DNA from: Chloroflexota bacterium
GTDB taxonomy: Bacteria > Chloroflexota > Anaerolineae > Ardenticatenales > Ardenticatenaceae
NCBI GenBank assembly: GCA_003520455.1
Contig: DOUV01000675.1
Location: 1 to 21,577 of the forward strand
Direction: 5' to 3'
DNA length: 21,577 nucleotides
The notes beneath the pieces are model-generated. The model worked only from the letters and a program-made list of their open reading frames with translations. It did not search any database and had not been told where the DNA came from. Within the stretch, counting starts at the first letter, position 1, and each line of letters starts with the position of its first letter. This document shows, in pieces, positions 7,669-17,100 of the stretch. The position numbers were made by a program, and so were the translations under genes.

Positions 7669-8586
7669 ATGCTCAAGATCCTCATCCGGCGCCTGGCTCA
7701 TTCTGTCCTGGTCCTCTGGGGCATCTCGACGATTGTCTTCGTACTTATACACCTGAGCGGCGACCCGACGAATTTGATGTTGCCACCCGATGCGACCTAC
7801 GAGCAGCGCGCCGAATTTCGCCACCGCATGGGCTTTGACCGGCCTCTCGCGGTGCAGTACATTGACTTCCTCGGTCACGCAGTGCGCCTGGATTTTGGTG
7901 AATCGATTCGACATAATCAGCCAGCGATGCAACTCGTCCTCGAACGCGTGCCGGCCACCCTCCAACTGAGTGGGGTTGCCCTGCTTATTGCATTTGCCAT
8001 AGCCGTGCCTCTCGGCGTGCTGGCGGCGATCAAGCGAGCCTCATGGTTCGACACTGCCAGTCTACTCGTTGCGCTCACCGGGCAAAGCTTTCCAGTCTTC
8101 TGGCTGGGGATCATGCTCATCCTTATCTTCTCCGAGAATCTACACTGGCTTCCCAGCTCCGGCCGGGGCGATTGGAAACACCTGGTACTTCCAAGTCTGA
8201 CACTAAGCGCCTTGTCCACGGCAATGATCATGCGGATCCTACGGTCCAGCCTCTTGGAGGTCTTAGCTTCCGATTATATCCGTACTGCAAAAGCCAAAGG
8301 GCTACCGGATCGTATCATCATTTACAAGCATGCCCTGCGAAATGCCGCTATCCCGGTCGTGACGATCGTGGGACTCAGTATTGGCATGATGCTCGGCGGA
8401 GCTGTCATCACCGAGACCGTCTTCGCCTGGCCTGGCATGGGACGTCTCGCCATCCAGGCCATCAGCAACCGTGATTTTCCAGTCGTTCAGTCGTTTGTAA
8501 TCTTCACAGCCGTTGTGATCCTGGTCATCAACTTGATTGTCGATCTGTTGTACACCTGGATCGATCCGCGTATCCGGGTCACCTGA
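7669..8586 (+). CDS. ABC transporter permease, DppB/OppB type
   Basis: A 305-residue inner-membrane permease of the peptide/nickel transporter family. It starts MLKILIRRLAHSVLVLWGIS, the usual first membrane helix, and about six hydrophobic segments can be seen. The EAA cytoplasmic loop that docks the ATPase is at about 201-230 (DYIRTAKAKGLPDRIIIYKH). The C-terminus LLYTWIDPRIRV is typical. ATG 7669 follows GGAG with a normal spacer. It pairs with the permease at 8702-9616 and the lipoprotein at 5925-7607. No DppD/DppF-type ATPase gene lies in the window. Confidence 0.95.
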   Translation: MLKILIRRLAHSVLVLWGISTIVFVLIHLSGDPTNLMLPPDATYEQRAEFRHRMGFDRPLAVQYIDFLGHAVRLDFGESIRHNQPAMQLVLERVPATLQLSGVALLIAFAIAVPLGVLAAIKRASWFDTASLLVALTGQSFPVFWLGIMLILIFSENLHWLPSSGRGDWKHLVLPSLTLSALSTAMIMRILRSSLLEVLASDYIRTAKAKGLPDRIIIYKHALRNAAIPVVTIVGLSIGMMLGGAVITETVFAWPGMGRLAIQAISNRDFPVVQSFVIFTAVVILVINLIVDLLYTWIDPRIRVT

Positions 8587-8701
8587 TGCCGCTGTCCCCA
8601 ACCTGATTGAGTTTATTTTCAAGAATCTGATGTGACGAGGCTCCTTGGTTGGGTTTCGCCCGGCATACAAGTTCCGCCCTGAGGTGCAGAGGTTCCCTAT
8701 A

Positions 8702-9616
8702 GTGGCTACCCAGGCAGCCATCGTAAGCACTAAGAAAGTTCCACAACCGCGGAATGGTCTCTGGCCGTTCTGGCGCAAGTTCGTGCGGGTTCGGGCGGCC
8801 GCACTCGCCCTCTTGATCCTGGTCATAATCGTACTGAGTGGTGCGTTGGCGCCCCTGCTGGCCCCGTTTCCGCAAAATCAACAGAATATCATGGCACGCC
8901 TGAAGCCACCTCTGTATGAGGGAACAGAGGGCTTGCATCTACTTGGAACAGATGCGCTGGGCCGCGACATCCTCGGGCGCCTGCTGTGGGGATCGCGCGT
9001 CTCCTTACTCGTCGGGGCGGCATCGGTTTTAGTAGCGGGGACGTTGGGTGTCACCCTCGGGCTCGTTGCCGGCTATTTCGGCGGTTCTGTCGACGCCGCG
9101 ATCATGCGTTGGACGGACATTCAGCTGGCGTTGCCATTCCTGATCATGGCACTTGCAGTCGTGGCCGTATTGGGCTCGGGCCTGTGGAATGTCATCATCG
9201 TCTTAGGCGTCACCGGATGGGTACAATACGCGCGGATCGTGCGCGGTGAGGTACTCAGCGTACGCGAGCGCGAGTTTGTACTTGGAGCCTATGCATCTGG
9301 AGTCCCGACACGGCGGATCCTGTTCTACCACATATTGCCCAATGTAACCGCGTCGATCATCGTCATCGCCTCGCTCCAGGTAGCGCGCATGATTCTCATG
9401 GAGGCCTCACTGAGTTTCTTAGGCCTGGGCGTACCTGTCGAGATTCCAACCTGGGGCCGGATGGTTGCCGATGGTCGTGATTACCTCTCGATTGCCCCCT
9501 GGGTCGCAACACTCCCAGGGTTGGCAATCTTTACCACGGTACTCTGCATTAATATCTGCGGCGACCGGCTACGTGACATGTTAGATCCGACACTCCGGCA
9601 TCAGAAGGAAGGATGA
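8702..9616 (+). CDS. ABC transporter permease, DppC/OppC type
   Basis: A 304-residue permease forming the heteromeric channel with the upstream DppB-type protein. Family signatures are LLGTDALGRDILGRLLWGSR (80-99) and an EAA loop at about 190-218 (REFVLGAYASGVPTRRILFY). The first membrane helix starts near residue 32, as is common for DppC proteins. I chose GTG 8702 because AGAGG lies nine bases upstream and the N-terminal length fits. The frame is open to TTG 8645, which has GAGG only four bases upstream and would add 19 residues. The 3' end overlaps the oxidoreductase gene by the ATGA motif. Confidence 0.92.
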   Translation: MATQAAIVSTKKVPQPRNGLWPFWRKFVRVRAAALALLILVIIVLSGALAPLLAPFPQNQQNIMARLKPPLYEGTEGLHLLGTDALGRDILGRLLWGSRVSLLVGAASVLVAGTLGVTLGLVAGYFGGSVDAAIMRWTDIQLALPFLIMALAVVAVLGSGLWNVIIVLGVTGWVQYARIVRGEVLSVREREFVLGAYASGVPTRRILFYHILPNVTASIIVIASLQVARMILMEASLSFLGLGVPVEIPTWGRMVADGRDYLSIAPWVATLPGLAIFTTVLCINICGDRLRDMLDPTLRHQKEG

Positions 9617-10938
9617 TGATAGCCACGGAACGAGCAACGTCCCGGGTAACGATCTCTGAGCCGGCGCGCAGTACTCCTGTTGTACGGGAGGTCGACGTTT
9701 TAGTGGTCGGCGGCGGGATGTCCGGCTGTAGCGCCGCCCGAGCGGCGGCCCAGGGCGGTGCCCGAACACTCCTGGTAGAACGCTACGGATTTCTTGGCGG
9801 TACAGCGACAGCGGCGATGGTGGGTTGTATCTGCGGTCTATATACTTGCGGACCGGAGTCCAGCCAGTTGCAGTTGATTTATGGAAACGCCCAGGAGTTG
9901 ATGGACCGGCTTGAGGCCCTCCACGCCGGCTTCAAATACCGGCATCGCTACCAACTTGACCATGAAGTGCTCAAGCTCGTCCTTGACGAGTGGCTGCTAC
10001 AGGCGGGGGTCGAACTGCTGCTTCACACCTTTGGAGTACACGCGATTGTGGAGGATGATTGTATTGCGGGCGTCGTCATCGAGAACAAAGGCGGCCGGGC
10101 TGCGATCCGGGCCTCGGTTGTTATAGATGCCTCCGGTGACGGCGATGTGGCGGCCCGCGCGGGCGCGCCGTGGGAGAAAGGTGATGCCGAGGGCCAACTC
10201 CAGGCACCGACGTACGTCTTTTATATGAGCGGAGTCGATATCGACCGGGCAATGTCCATCCCAGAGTCGAAACTCAAAGAGTGGATGAAAGCTGCGCGAG
10301 GCCGGGGTGAATACAACTTCCCACGCATCAGCGGCTCGTACTCACCTGCTCCCAAACCCGGCACTGTCCACGTCAACATGACGCGCACGCCGGGCGTCGA
10401 CGGTATCGACCCCGATAGCCTGACGGCGGGGCATCTGGAAGGCCGGCGGCAGATCAGGGACTTCATCGCTTTCCTGCAGCGGCACGTCCCAGGATTTGAG
10501 AACGCCTATCTCGATGCAATTGCACCCCAACTGGGCGTACGCGAGACACGGCGAATCATGGGGGAGTACGTGCTAACACGTGAAGACGTGCTTGGCGCTC
10601 AGAAGTTTGCCGATGGGGTCTGCCGAAGTTCCTGGCCGGTTGAGGACCATACTATTGGACTCGACACCGTACGCCTGCATCTCCCGGGCGACGATTACTA
10701 TCACGTGCCGTACCGAAGTCTGGTACCGCAGAAAATCGACGGTCTCTTGCTCGCGGGCCGCTGCATCTCTGCCACTCATGATGCCATGGCGTCGGTTCGA
10801 GTCATGGGACCAGGTCTGGCTCTCGGTCAAGCCGCTGGTACTGCCGCCGTGCTGGCTCTCGAGACGAATACTGCCCCCAGGAATGTGTCGATCCCTACGC
10901 TGCAAGAGCGGCTTCGATCGGCCGGGGCCCTCATTTAG
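9613..10938 (+). CDS. FAD-dependent oxidoreductase (FAD_oxidored family)
   Basis: A 441-residue flavoprotein. The dinucleotide-binding motif VVGGGMSGCSAARAA (31-45) is followed by the ribose-binding acid in LLVERYGFLGG (E56). The second FAD motif is VVIDASGDGDVAARAGAPW, and the C-terminal segment DGLLLAGRCISATHDAMAS with GPGLALGQAAGTAA closes the cofactor site. This matches the FAD_oxidored (PF12831) group, whose members are often encoded beside sugar- or solute-uptake operons and whose substrates are mostly unknown. ATG 9613 overlaps the permease stop; ATG 9616 is an alternative with better spacing from AAGGA (9605-9609). No signal peptide, so cytoplasmic. Its role in the pathway is inferred only from gene order. 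Confidence 0.88.
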   Translation: MMIATERATSRVTISEPARSTPVVREVDVLVVGGGMSGCSAARAAAQGGARTLLVERYGFLGGTATAAMVGCICGLYTCGPESSQLQLIYGNAQELMDRLEALHAGFKYRHRYQLDHEVLKLVLDEWLLQAGVELLLHTFGVHAIVEDDCIAGVVIENKGGRAAIRASVVIDASGDGDVAARAGAPWEKGDAEGQLQAPTYVFYMSGVDIDRAMSIPESKLKEWMKAARGRGEYNFPRISGSYSPAPKPGTVHVNMTRTPGVDGIDPDSLTAGHLEGRRQIRDFIAFLQRHVPGFENAYLDAIAPQLGVRETRRIMGEYVLTREDVLGAQKFADGVCRSSWPVEDHTIGLDTVRLHLPGDDYYHVPYRSLVPQKIDGLLLAGRCISATHDAMASVRVMGPGLALGQAAGTAAVLALETNTAPRNVSIPTLQERLRSAGALI

Positions 10939-10954
10939 GGCTTCGTGTTCTGGG

Positions 10955-13054
10955 ATGAACTTCCATCCTCATGTCTCCCCACAATTGAAAGGTAAATCTG
11001 ACTTGACTTCATTGAATCCGGCCAAGCCGTGGCCGCGACGGCCGTGGCAACCTTTGATGCGGCTGACCGACGTAGTCAATCTCGATGTCGAAGCGATGGT
11101 CTCAGACGCTGCGGCCCACGGTGTTGATTGCTTGATTGTGAGCGCCGGTGGCTTCACGGCCTGGTACCCAACACAACTCTCGTGCCAACGCCGCAATCCG
11201 TATATGACGGGCGACTTCCTCGGTGAAGTGGTTGCCGCAGCGAAGCGCCACGGCCTGCAAGTTTATGGACGCATGGATATTAGCAAGGGCTACGTGGAAT
11301 GGTATCAGCAGCACCCGGATTGGTACGCCGTTGATGCCGACGGGACACCGATCCGCTACTGGGAATTACACGAGACCTGTTTTACCGGCCCCTACTTTCA
11401 AGAGTACAACCTGCAGATTATCGACGAACTACTAACCAACTACCCGCTCGACGGTCTGTTTTACAATTTCTACTTGTTACAGTCCTGCCATTGTGAGCGC
11501 TGCCAGGAGGTTGTACAGACCGCGATTGGGCAGCGCGTACCCACCGGTTCTCGGCTCGACCCTACCTATGAGCGCTGGCGCCATCAGGCCCTGGCAGACT
11601 ATACAGCGCGGATCCGCAACCGCATACATCACCATCGGCCAGAGGCACGGCTCATGGTCTATCACCACCTCCAGAAGGGCTGGGATCCACGCCTGATGGC
11701 CGACGCCGTGGATATTTGGACCGCCCAGGCCAGCAGCCCGCTACTGCGGAATCCACTCGACCCCCAACCAGCGTGGCTCTACTGGATTGGCGAGGAGGTG
11801 CAGAAGGGCCAGGTACTAAAACCGGGAGTGCCGCCGATGCTCTGGCTCAGCTATTCTGAGATGTTTGCCAGTCGGCGCGTTTTGCAACCAGCCGATCGGT
11901 TGGTGACTCACATAGCACAGGGAGCAGCCTACGGGGCCAGCGTTTGTCCGAGCTTGAACGGAGTGCCGGGCCGGCAAGAAGATCCTCGACCGCTTCAGGC
12001 GGTAGCGGCCAAACAGCACGAATTGGAGCGCCTGGCACCATTTCTGGAGAAAACGACTGTACCCACTCGGGTCGCCCTTGTCTACTCACCAGACAGCTTC
12101 TGGTTTGGTCCCGACCAGGGCGAGCCAGGTGGGCGCAAGCATGGCCATCTGCCAGAGTTTCGCGGGCTGTATGCAGCGCTGATTGATAGTCGTTACCCGT
12201 TTGACGTACTAATCGGCGGTACACTCAACGCGCCGACTCTCCAGCGCTACGCCGTTGTGATTTTACCGGCCCTACACTGCCTGACGGATGCCGACGCTCT
12301 TGCCCTCGATCGCTGGGTTCGCGACGGCGGTTGCTTAATGGCGACGGCCGATACCGGTGTCGCCAACGCCGATGGGCATCCCAGGACACGCCCGGCGGCA
12401 CCGGTGTTCGCACCGCTCCCGGGGGAAGCCCAATCGGCGACAGGCGGCTATCTGAGAATTGCTGATCCGGCATTGCGGGCAGCACTCGGTGGCAGCAGTC
12501 TCATCGCCCTGGAGAGTGCATTCTTGCCTCTCTCCATTCAAGGTGCCCACACCGACTTGTGTTTGCTGGGGCCGTTTCGTAATAATGCGCCGGAATTCAC
12601 CTTTTGGGAGGGAGGGACCGTTGGCCCGCCCGGGTTAGTACACCAGCATTTCGGTCAGGGACATTCAATCCGGCTTCCATGGTATATCGGTGGCCTATAC
12701 AATACCGCCGCAATTCCGGAATACCCCGTCCTGCTGGGCTGGCTCCTCGAGCAGGTAACCGGCCCTTCACCCATAATGACGAACGCGCCTCCATCGGTAC
12801 AGGTTGTGCTTCGTGAGCAGCACCGGCCATCCGGAACCCGCTGGCTCGTTCACCTGATCAACAATACCGCGGCTGCAGAGCGCCCCTTGCTCTCCACGGT
12901 GGTGCTGCCCCCAGTGACAGTGCGAGTGCGCTGCCCGGCACGCCGCGTTTACCTGGCAGTAGCGGATCACGAGGCCAGGGCTACTCGCGACGGAGAGTGG
13001 ATCAGCGTGCGAACCGGCTCGCTCTTTCAACACGAGTTGCTCGTGCTCGAGTGA
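10955..13054 (+). CDS. Glycoside-hydrolase-like protein with GH42-type trimerisation domain
   Basis: A 699-residue protein. Residues about 35-360 look like a TIM-barrel glycoside-hydrolase-like domain (GHL6/GH10-like group): GRMDISKGYVEWYQQHPDWY, LDGLFYNFYLL and a CHCERC cluster (178-183). Residues about 370-560 resemble the class I glutamine-amidotransferase-like domain found in GH42 beta-galactosidases (RVALVYSPDSFW, YAVVILPALHCLTDADALAL). A beta-rich C-terminus follows. No signal peptide is seen, so it may act inside the cell on an imported glycoside. ATG 10955 has only a weak TGGG upstream; TTG 11003 with GAAAGG ten bases ahead is an alternative. The frame remains open far upstream inside the oxidoreductase gene, which I reject. 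Catalytic acids could not be assigned with confidence. Confidence 0.75.
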   Translation: MNFHPHVSPQLKGKSDLTSLNPAKPWPRRPWQPLMRLTDVVNLDVEAMVSDAAAHGVDCLIVSAGGFTAWYPTQLSCQRRNPYMTGDFLGEVVAAAKRHGLQVYGRMDISKGYVEWYQQHPDWYAVDADGTPIRYWELHETCFTGPYFQEYNLQIIDELLTNYPLDGLFYNFYLLQSCHCERCQEVVQTAIGQRVPTGSRLDPTYERWRHQALADYTARIRNRIHHHRPEARLMVYHHLQKGWDPRLMADAVDIWTAQASSPLLRNPLDPQPAWLYWIGEEVQKGQVLKPGVPPMLWLSYSEMFASRRVLQPADRLVTHIAQGAAYGASVCPSLNGVPGRQEDPRPLQAVAAKQHELERLAPFLEKTTVPTRVALVYSPDSFWFGPDQGEPGGRKHGHLPEFRGLYAALIDSRYPFDVLIGGTLNAPTLQRYAVVILPALHCLTDADALALDRWVRDGGCLMATADTGVANADGHPRTRPAAPVFAPLPGEAQSATGGYLRIADPALRAALGGSSLIALESAFLPLSIQGAHTDLCLLGPFRNNAPEFTFWEGGTVGPPGLVHQHFGQGHSIRLPWYIGGLYNTAAIPEYPVLLGWLLEQVTGPSPIMTNAPPSVQVVLREQHRPSGTRWLVHLINNTAAAERPLLSTVVLPPVTVRVRCPARRVYLAVADHEARATRDGEWISVRTGSLFQHELLVLE

Positions 13055-13084
13055 TCACCGAGGATCTATAATTTGACGTGAACG

Positions 13085-13270
13085 ATGGGAGACGGCGAAC
13101 TGTTCCTCCCGGAAGAAGGGTTTGGAGAAGACTTGGCTGATCTGCGTCAGGAACTGGGTATCCCAGAGAAGCGCCGCTTCGAGACCAAGATCGAGTTGGG
13201 CTTGAAGATTATCAGACGCGCCAACGCCAATGGTGTATCCTTCGATTGGCGCGCCTGCAACGCGGTTTAG
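13085..13270 (+). pseudogene. IS701-family transposase fragment
   Basis: About 61 codons resemble the middle of IS701-type DDE transposases: ELFLPEEGFGEDLADLRQEL, then FETKIELGLKIIRRA and VSFDWRACNAV, where intact relatives read roughly DRELYLP, FATKxEL and FxWVxxDxxYG. Both ends are missing. An in-frame stop lies just before the ATG, and the frame ends in a TAG exactly where the sequence passes into the ubiquitin-like gene of the other strand. It is a scar of an old insertion or deletion, not a working element. Confidence 0.72.
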
Positions 13271-13712
13271 CCACGAGCGTCCCAATGTGAGTATCCTCAT
13301 CGGGGCGGATCGTCGAGTTGCAGAGTTGGAGCGCGTGTTCTGCGGCATCAGTCGGTGGGAGGTTAAAGCCTTTGGGGCCCACCGCCCAGCGCTTCACACG
13401 GTGGATCGTCGCTGAGGGCGGAAAGGCCTCGGCCTTTTGGCCGCCGCTGAAGTTGACGACGACTTCAACCTGGCGGCAGCGGTGGACGTGAACGCGGCTC
13501 CGGTGCCGAACACCGGCGGCTTGCAGTGCGGCGCTGTGGTCCAGAGCCTCCTCAGCGTCTTCCAGGAGCACACTCGTACCTCCATCCGCAGTGACCAATC
13601 CGTGGCGGCTAGCCACTTCCAAGATGTCTCGAACGGTGCCGTCGTCCGGCACTCGCACCAGCACGATCTGAGGGATTCCCTCGCCTTGTAGGAAGATTTC
13701 GATCTCGGACAT
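13212..13712 (-). CDS. Tandem ubiquitin-like (beta-grasp) protein, 3' end disrupted
   Basis: A 166-codon frame. Residues 1-80 form one beta-grasp-like unit (MSEIEIFLQG, VPDDGTVRDILEVASRHGL, then RSRVHVHRCR). Residues 81-147 form a second (VEVVVNFSGGQKAEAFPPSA, VKRWAVGPKGFNL, DEDTHIGTLV). This two-unit layout matches ubiquitin-like proteins of bacterial conjugation operons, which normally sit with E1-, E2- and JAB-like genes. ATG 13712 is preceded by GAGGAG at proper spacing, so an in-frame upstream extension is rejected. The last 19 codons (AKPRCRRANRR onward) are antisense to the transposase fragment, so the native C-terminus needed for conjugation is probably lost and the gene is likely a remnant. 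Family assignment is from pattern memory and should be confirmed by profile search. Confidence 0.62.
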   Translation of the reverse strand: MSEIEIFLQGEGIPQIVLVRVPDDGTVRDILEVASRHGLVTADGGTSVLLEDAEEALDHSAALQAAGVRHRSRVHVHRCRQVEVVVNFSGGQKAEAFPPSATIHRVKRWAVGPKGFNLPPTDAAEHALQLCNSTIRPDEDTHIGTLVAKPRCRRANRRIHHWRWRV

Positions 13713-14122
13713 TCTCTTTCTCCTCGCGCAATATGGCGCTTGATGGTTTCTGAAGGTCTGCAGCGTCACTGCCGCTCGCTCCTTCTACTCCATCAATCCA
13801 CGCAGGGCGACAAAACCGGAAACAGGATGTGGCATTTCACCGGACAGTAGGGCTGCGCTCGCAGGCTGAAGCAGGCGTCGGAACGGGCAAGAGAAGGAAG
13901 CATCTACGCCAGGCGCGTCACACGGCGGGCAAGTGGCACAGTGGAGGCAACGGGACGCTGCGAATCAGCGGGTTAGCGGGGTGCAATTGCGGCCATGACC
14001 CACCCCGTCAGCCGTTCGATACAGCGCCGGCAGAGAGGCACGGTCGGCGAGCAGCGCAACGAAGAGAGGCAGCCCACGGTTCAGATGAGGCGATGGGGCG
14101 TACTGCGGATCTGCTATCAGCT
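13713..14122. other. 410-base gap without a recognisable gene
   Basis: This lies between the ubiquitin-like gene and the 3' end of the helicase gene. Open frames exist on both strands (for example plus 13829-14167), but they have no ribosome binding site, recognisable motif or family resemblance. No convincing promoter or terminator was found. It may be a decayed gene or an untranslated region, and it suggests the ubiquitin-like gene is not simply co-translated with the helicase. Confidence 0.5.
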
Positions 14123-17100
14123 CTAATTCGCCTCGTCCTCGGCAACGGGGCAGATGAAGTAGTGTGAACAGCGGGGACACTCGCGGTCGTTCGGTCGATG
14201 GGGGAATTCCGCTTGCAGAATTCCGACGATCGCATCGTCGTACCGTCCGAGGCGCGTGGCTATTGTTTTCGCTCCCAGCTCAACCCTCTCGACGTGATCG
14301 CTCGATAGATACACAAGTTCAACGCGTGTGCCTGCTTCCGGGTAGGCCCGTCGGCTTCCTTCCTGATACAGAGCGTAAACGTTCTTCTCGGTCTCACTCT
14401 TGCTGGGCCGCCCGGTTCGCCAACGGCGGACCACGGGTGGTGCGCTGCCATCTGGAGAGATCTCGACGTGGTCGGGCTTGAAGCCGACGTGACCGTGCGC
14501 CAGCGGAATCTTCCACTCGGGCTGAACGAATACACCAGACGACTGACCCGACCGAGTGACCACCCGCGCCACGATCGCCGTTGCTGCTTGCCAATAGATT
14601 GCCTCGTAGGCGTGACTCTTCAAACCTCTTTTCTCCCAGGCCTCTGCCAGCCGCTGTTGCCTGACGGCGACGTTGACCTCCCGCCCCTGCACTCGTTCGG
14701 CCTGCAGCCAGTGCAAAACGTCATACACACAGCGATGGAACTGGACGTAGGCTGAGTCCTCGCGCCTGCCACCCAGTCCAAGAATGAATTCGTAGTAGTA
14801 CTTTCGCGGGCAGTTTATGTACACATCCAACTCGTCGGCGGGAAATAATGGGGGCTCAAGCGGTGGTGAAAGTGGGATAGCGGCCTCTGGACCCACTTCG
14901 CTCCCAGGCCACGTGATCGAGCCGAGTGGCGGATAGGGTAACTCGGCGGCGACCGGCGAGAGAAGGCTCGACGGCGCGCTGTTCTGGCTGCCGTAGCGAT
15001 TCGCACGCGACAGGCAGAGGACGTCGCGCGCGCGCGACAACGCTACAAAGAAGAGGCACTCTTTCTCCTCGGCGTGCCAGTCTCTCGCCTCATGCGCAAC
15101 CATTCCAGTAGGCGGCGGGCAGATCTGACCTCGCCAGGGTACAGGAAAGTACCGTTGCCCGAGACCGGGCAAGTAGACAGCGGTGAACTCAAGACCCTTG
15201 CTCGCGTGGATTGTAAGTAGTCGCACGGCATCCAGGCCCATCGCCCACTCCGGTACCTCGCGGAGCTGGCGCTCTTCGCCGAAGATTTCGAGCCGCCGCA
15301 CGTACTCGAGGAACGCTCGCTTCGGGTCCTTGTCGTCTGCAAGAGCGCGTATGCGCTGCTCATGCGCGAACTGCAGGAACTGGAAGACCGCCAGCCGGCG
15401 CTGCTGACCGCCGACCGAACTGTCGTTCAGCAAAGGTCGCAGGTACTGGCTGCGGACGAACAGGTAGCGGACGAGCAGCCCCCAGGCAGTGCTCCCGTAG
15501 CAAAGACCATCCAGATGCCGGGCAAGCAGCACGAGCCCAGCCTTCCCCACTGCAGAGATCGTTTCCGCTTCCTGCGCGAGATGGAGCGCGCGTGGGAAGG
15601 GAACATCCTGCTCGCTTGCCAATTCAAGCAGAGCTTGTACATCCGAGAGGGGGATCTGGTACTCCGCAAAACGTGCCACCCGGACCAACGCGCATCGGTC
15701 ACCTGCGGCGAGCGCCATGAGCGCGAGCAGATCGCGGATCTCGTGGCGCTCAAAGAGGTCGCCCAAGTAGAGAATCGGGATCTCTGTCTGCTCGAGGTAG
15801 GTGGCGATGCGCGCGAGGAGTGTATGCGAGCGACAGAGCACGGCCTGATCACAGTATGGGATTCCAGCCGCCCGCTGCCGCTCGATCTCGCGTGCCAGTC
15901 CAACCCCCTCGGCGGTCTGGTCCACTGCGACCTCCATGAGTACCCGCCCACTTCCGTCGCGTCGGGCAGGCTCCCAGGGGATGAAGTTTGTTCCTCGCGT
16001 TGCCCTCATCTGGGGTGCCAGAGTGCCGACAACCTTGAGGATCGACGGCTGTGAGCGATAGTTCCGCCCAAGTGAACGCACCGTCGCGCCTGGGAAATCG
16101 GCAGGAAAGAGCCGCATATTGTCCGGTGCTGCTCCCCGGAAGCGGTAGATGGCCTGCCGCGCGTCCCCGACGACCCAAAGCCCGGCGCCCTCGCCGGCGA
16201 TCTCGCATAGGAGCAGCCCGCTCGCGCGGTTGACATCCTGGTATTCGTCCACCAGCACGTGCCGGAAGCTCTGCCTGATGTACTCGCGGATGTCACTGTG
16301 TGCCCGCAGCAGCATCACCGTGCGGAAAATAAGATCGCCGAAGTCGAGCAGGTACTCCCGCTCGATGCAGTCCTGGTAGATTGCGTAGACCCGTGCCACC
16401 TCAAGCGCCCGTTCCGCAGCCTCCCGCGCCTCATCAGCTTGCGCCGCCGCAAGCATCTGCTCAGCCAGAGCCACGTACGCAGCAGGGCCGACCAGCTCGT
16501 CCTTGGCACGCGAGATCGCGGCCAGGATGTAGCGCAGATTGGTGGTCGGCTCGTACAGGTTCCGGTAGTGATCGAGCGGGAGCGAGGGCAGCAGTCGTTC
16601 GAGCCGGAAGAGGGCGTCGACCGGATCGATGACTGTCAGCCGTGGCGGCAAGCCAAGCCGGCTTCCGAACTTCCGCAGCAGTTCAAGACCGAAAGCGTGG
16701 AACGTTCCCACCCAGATCCGCGGCGCCGCTTCCGGCACGACGCGCGCGACGCGCTCGCGCATCTCTTCAGCGGCCTTGTTCGAGAAGGTCAGGGCGAGGA
16801 TTGCGGAAGGCAGCACCTTTTCCTCTTCGAGCAGAAAAATGATCCGTCCCACCAACGTGCGGGTCTTCCCAGTGCCCGGTCCTGCTTCGGCCAGGAACGG
16901 CCCGCGGTTGACGCGCGCGGCTTCTTCCTGGCTCGGGTCGAGGTGCAGCTCGAGTGAATCACGGTCCTCCACGTTACCATCGGAGGGTATGGAGGTCAGC
17001 AAGGCTCGCGCGAGTTGGTGAAATACAAGTCCGTCAGGCAGGCCGACGCGAGCTGCAATTGCCGTCGCGTCCAGGTGATCCTCGACATACCACTGTCGCA

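Noticed and set aside
6990..7685. 231-codon minus-strand open frame in the binding-protein gene
   Set aside because: It is the reverse shadow of a clearly conserved SBP_bac_5 protein and has no recognisable motif.
10580..10954. Upstream extension of the glycoside-hydrolase-like frame
   Set aside because: It lies wholly inside the oxidoreductase gene in another frame and reads as a shadow.
13829..14167. 112-codon plus-strand frame in the gap after the helicase gene
   Set aside because: It has no ribosome binding site or recognisable family, and the composition looks random.
14203..14225. Repeated GAATTCC pair resembling a small palindromic array
   Set aside because: It is within the helicase C-terminal coding sequence and is explained by codon content.
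15362..16957. Two long plus-strand open frames (15362-16054 and 16259-16957) inside the helicase gene
   Set aside because: They are antisense to well-conserved helicase motifs, have no ribosome binding site, and have the composition expected from reverse reading of a GC-rich gene.
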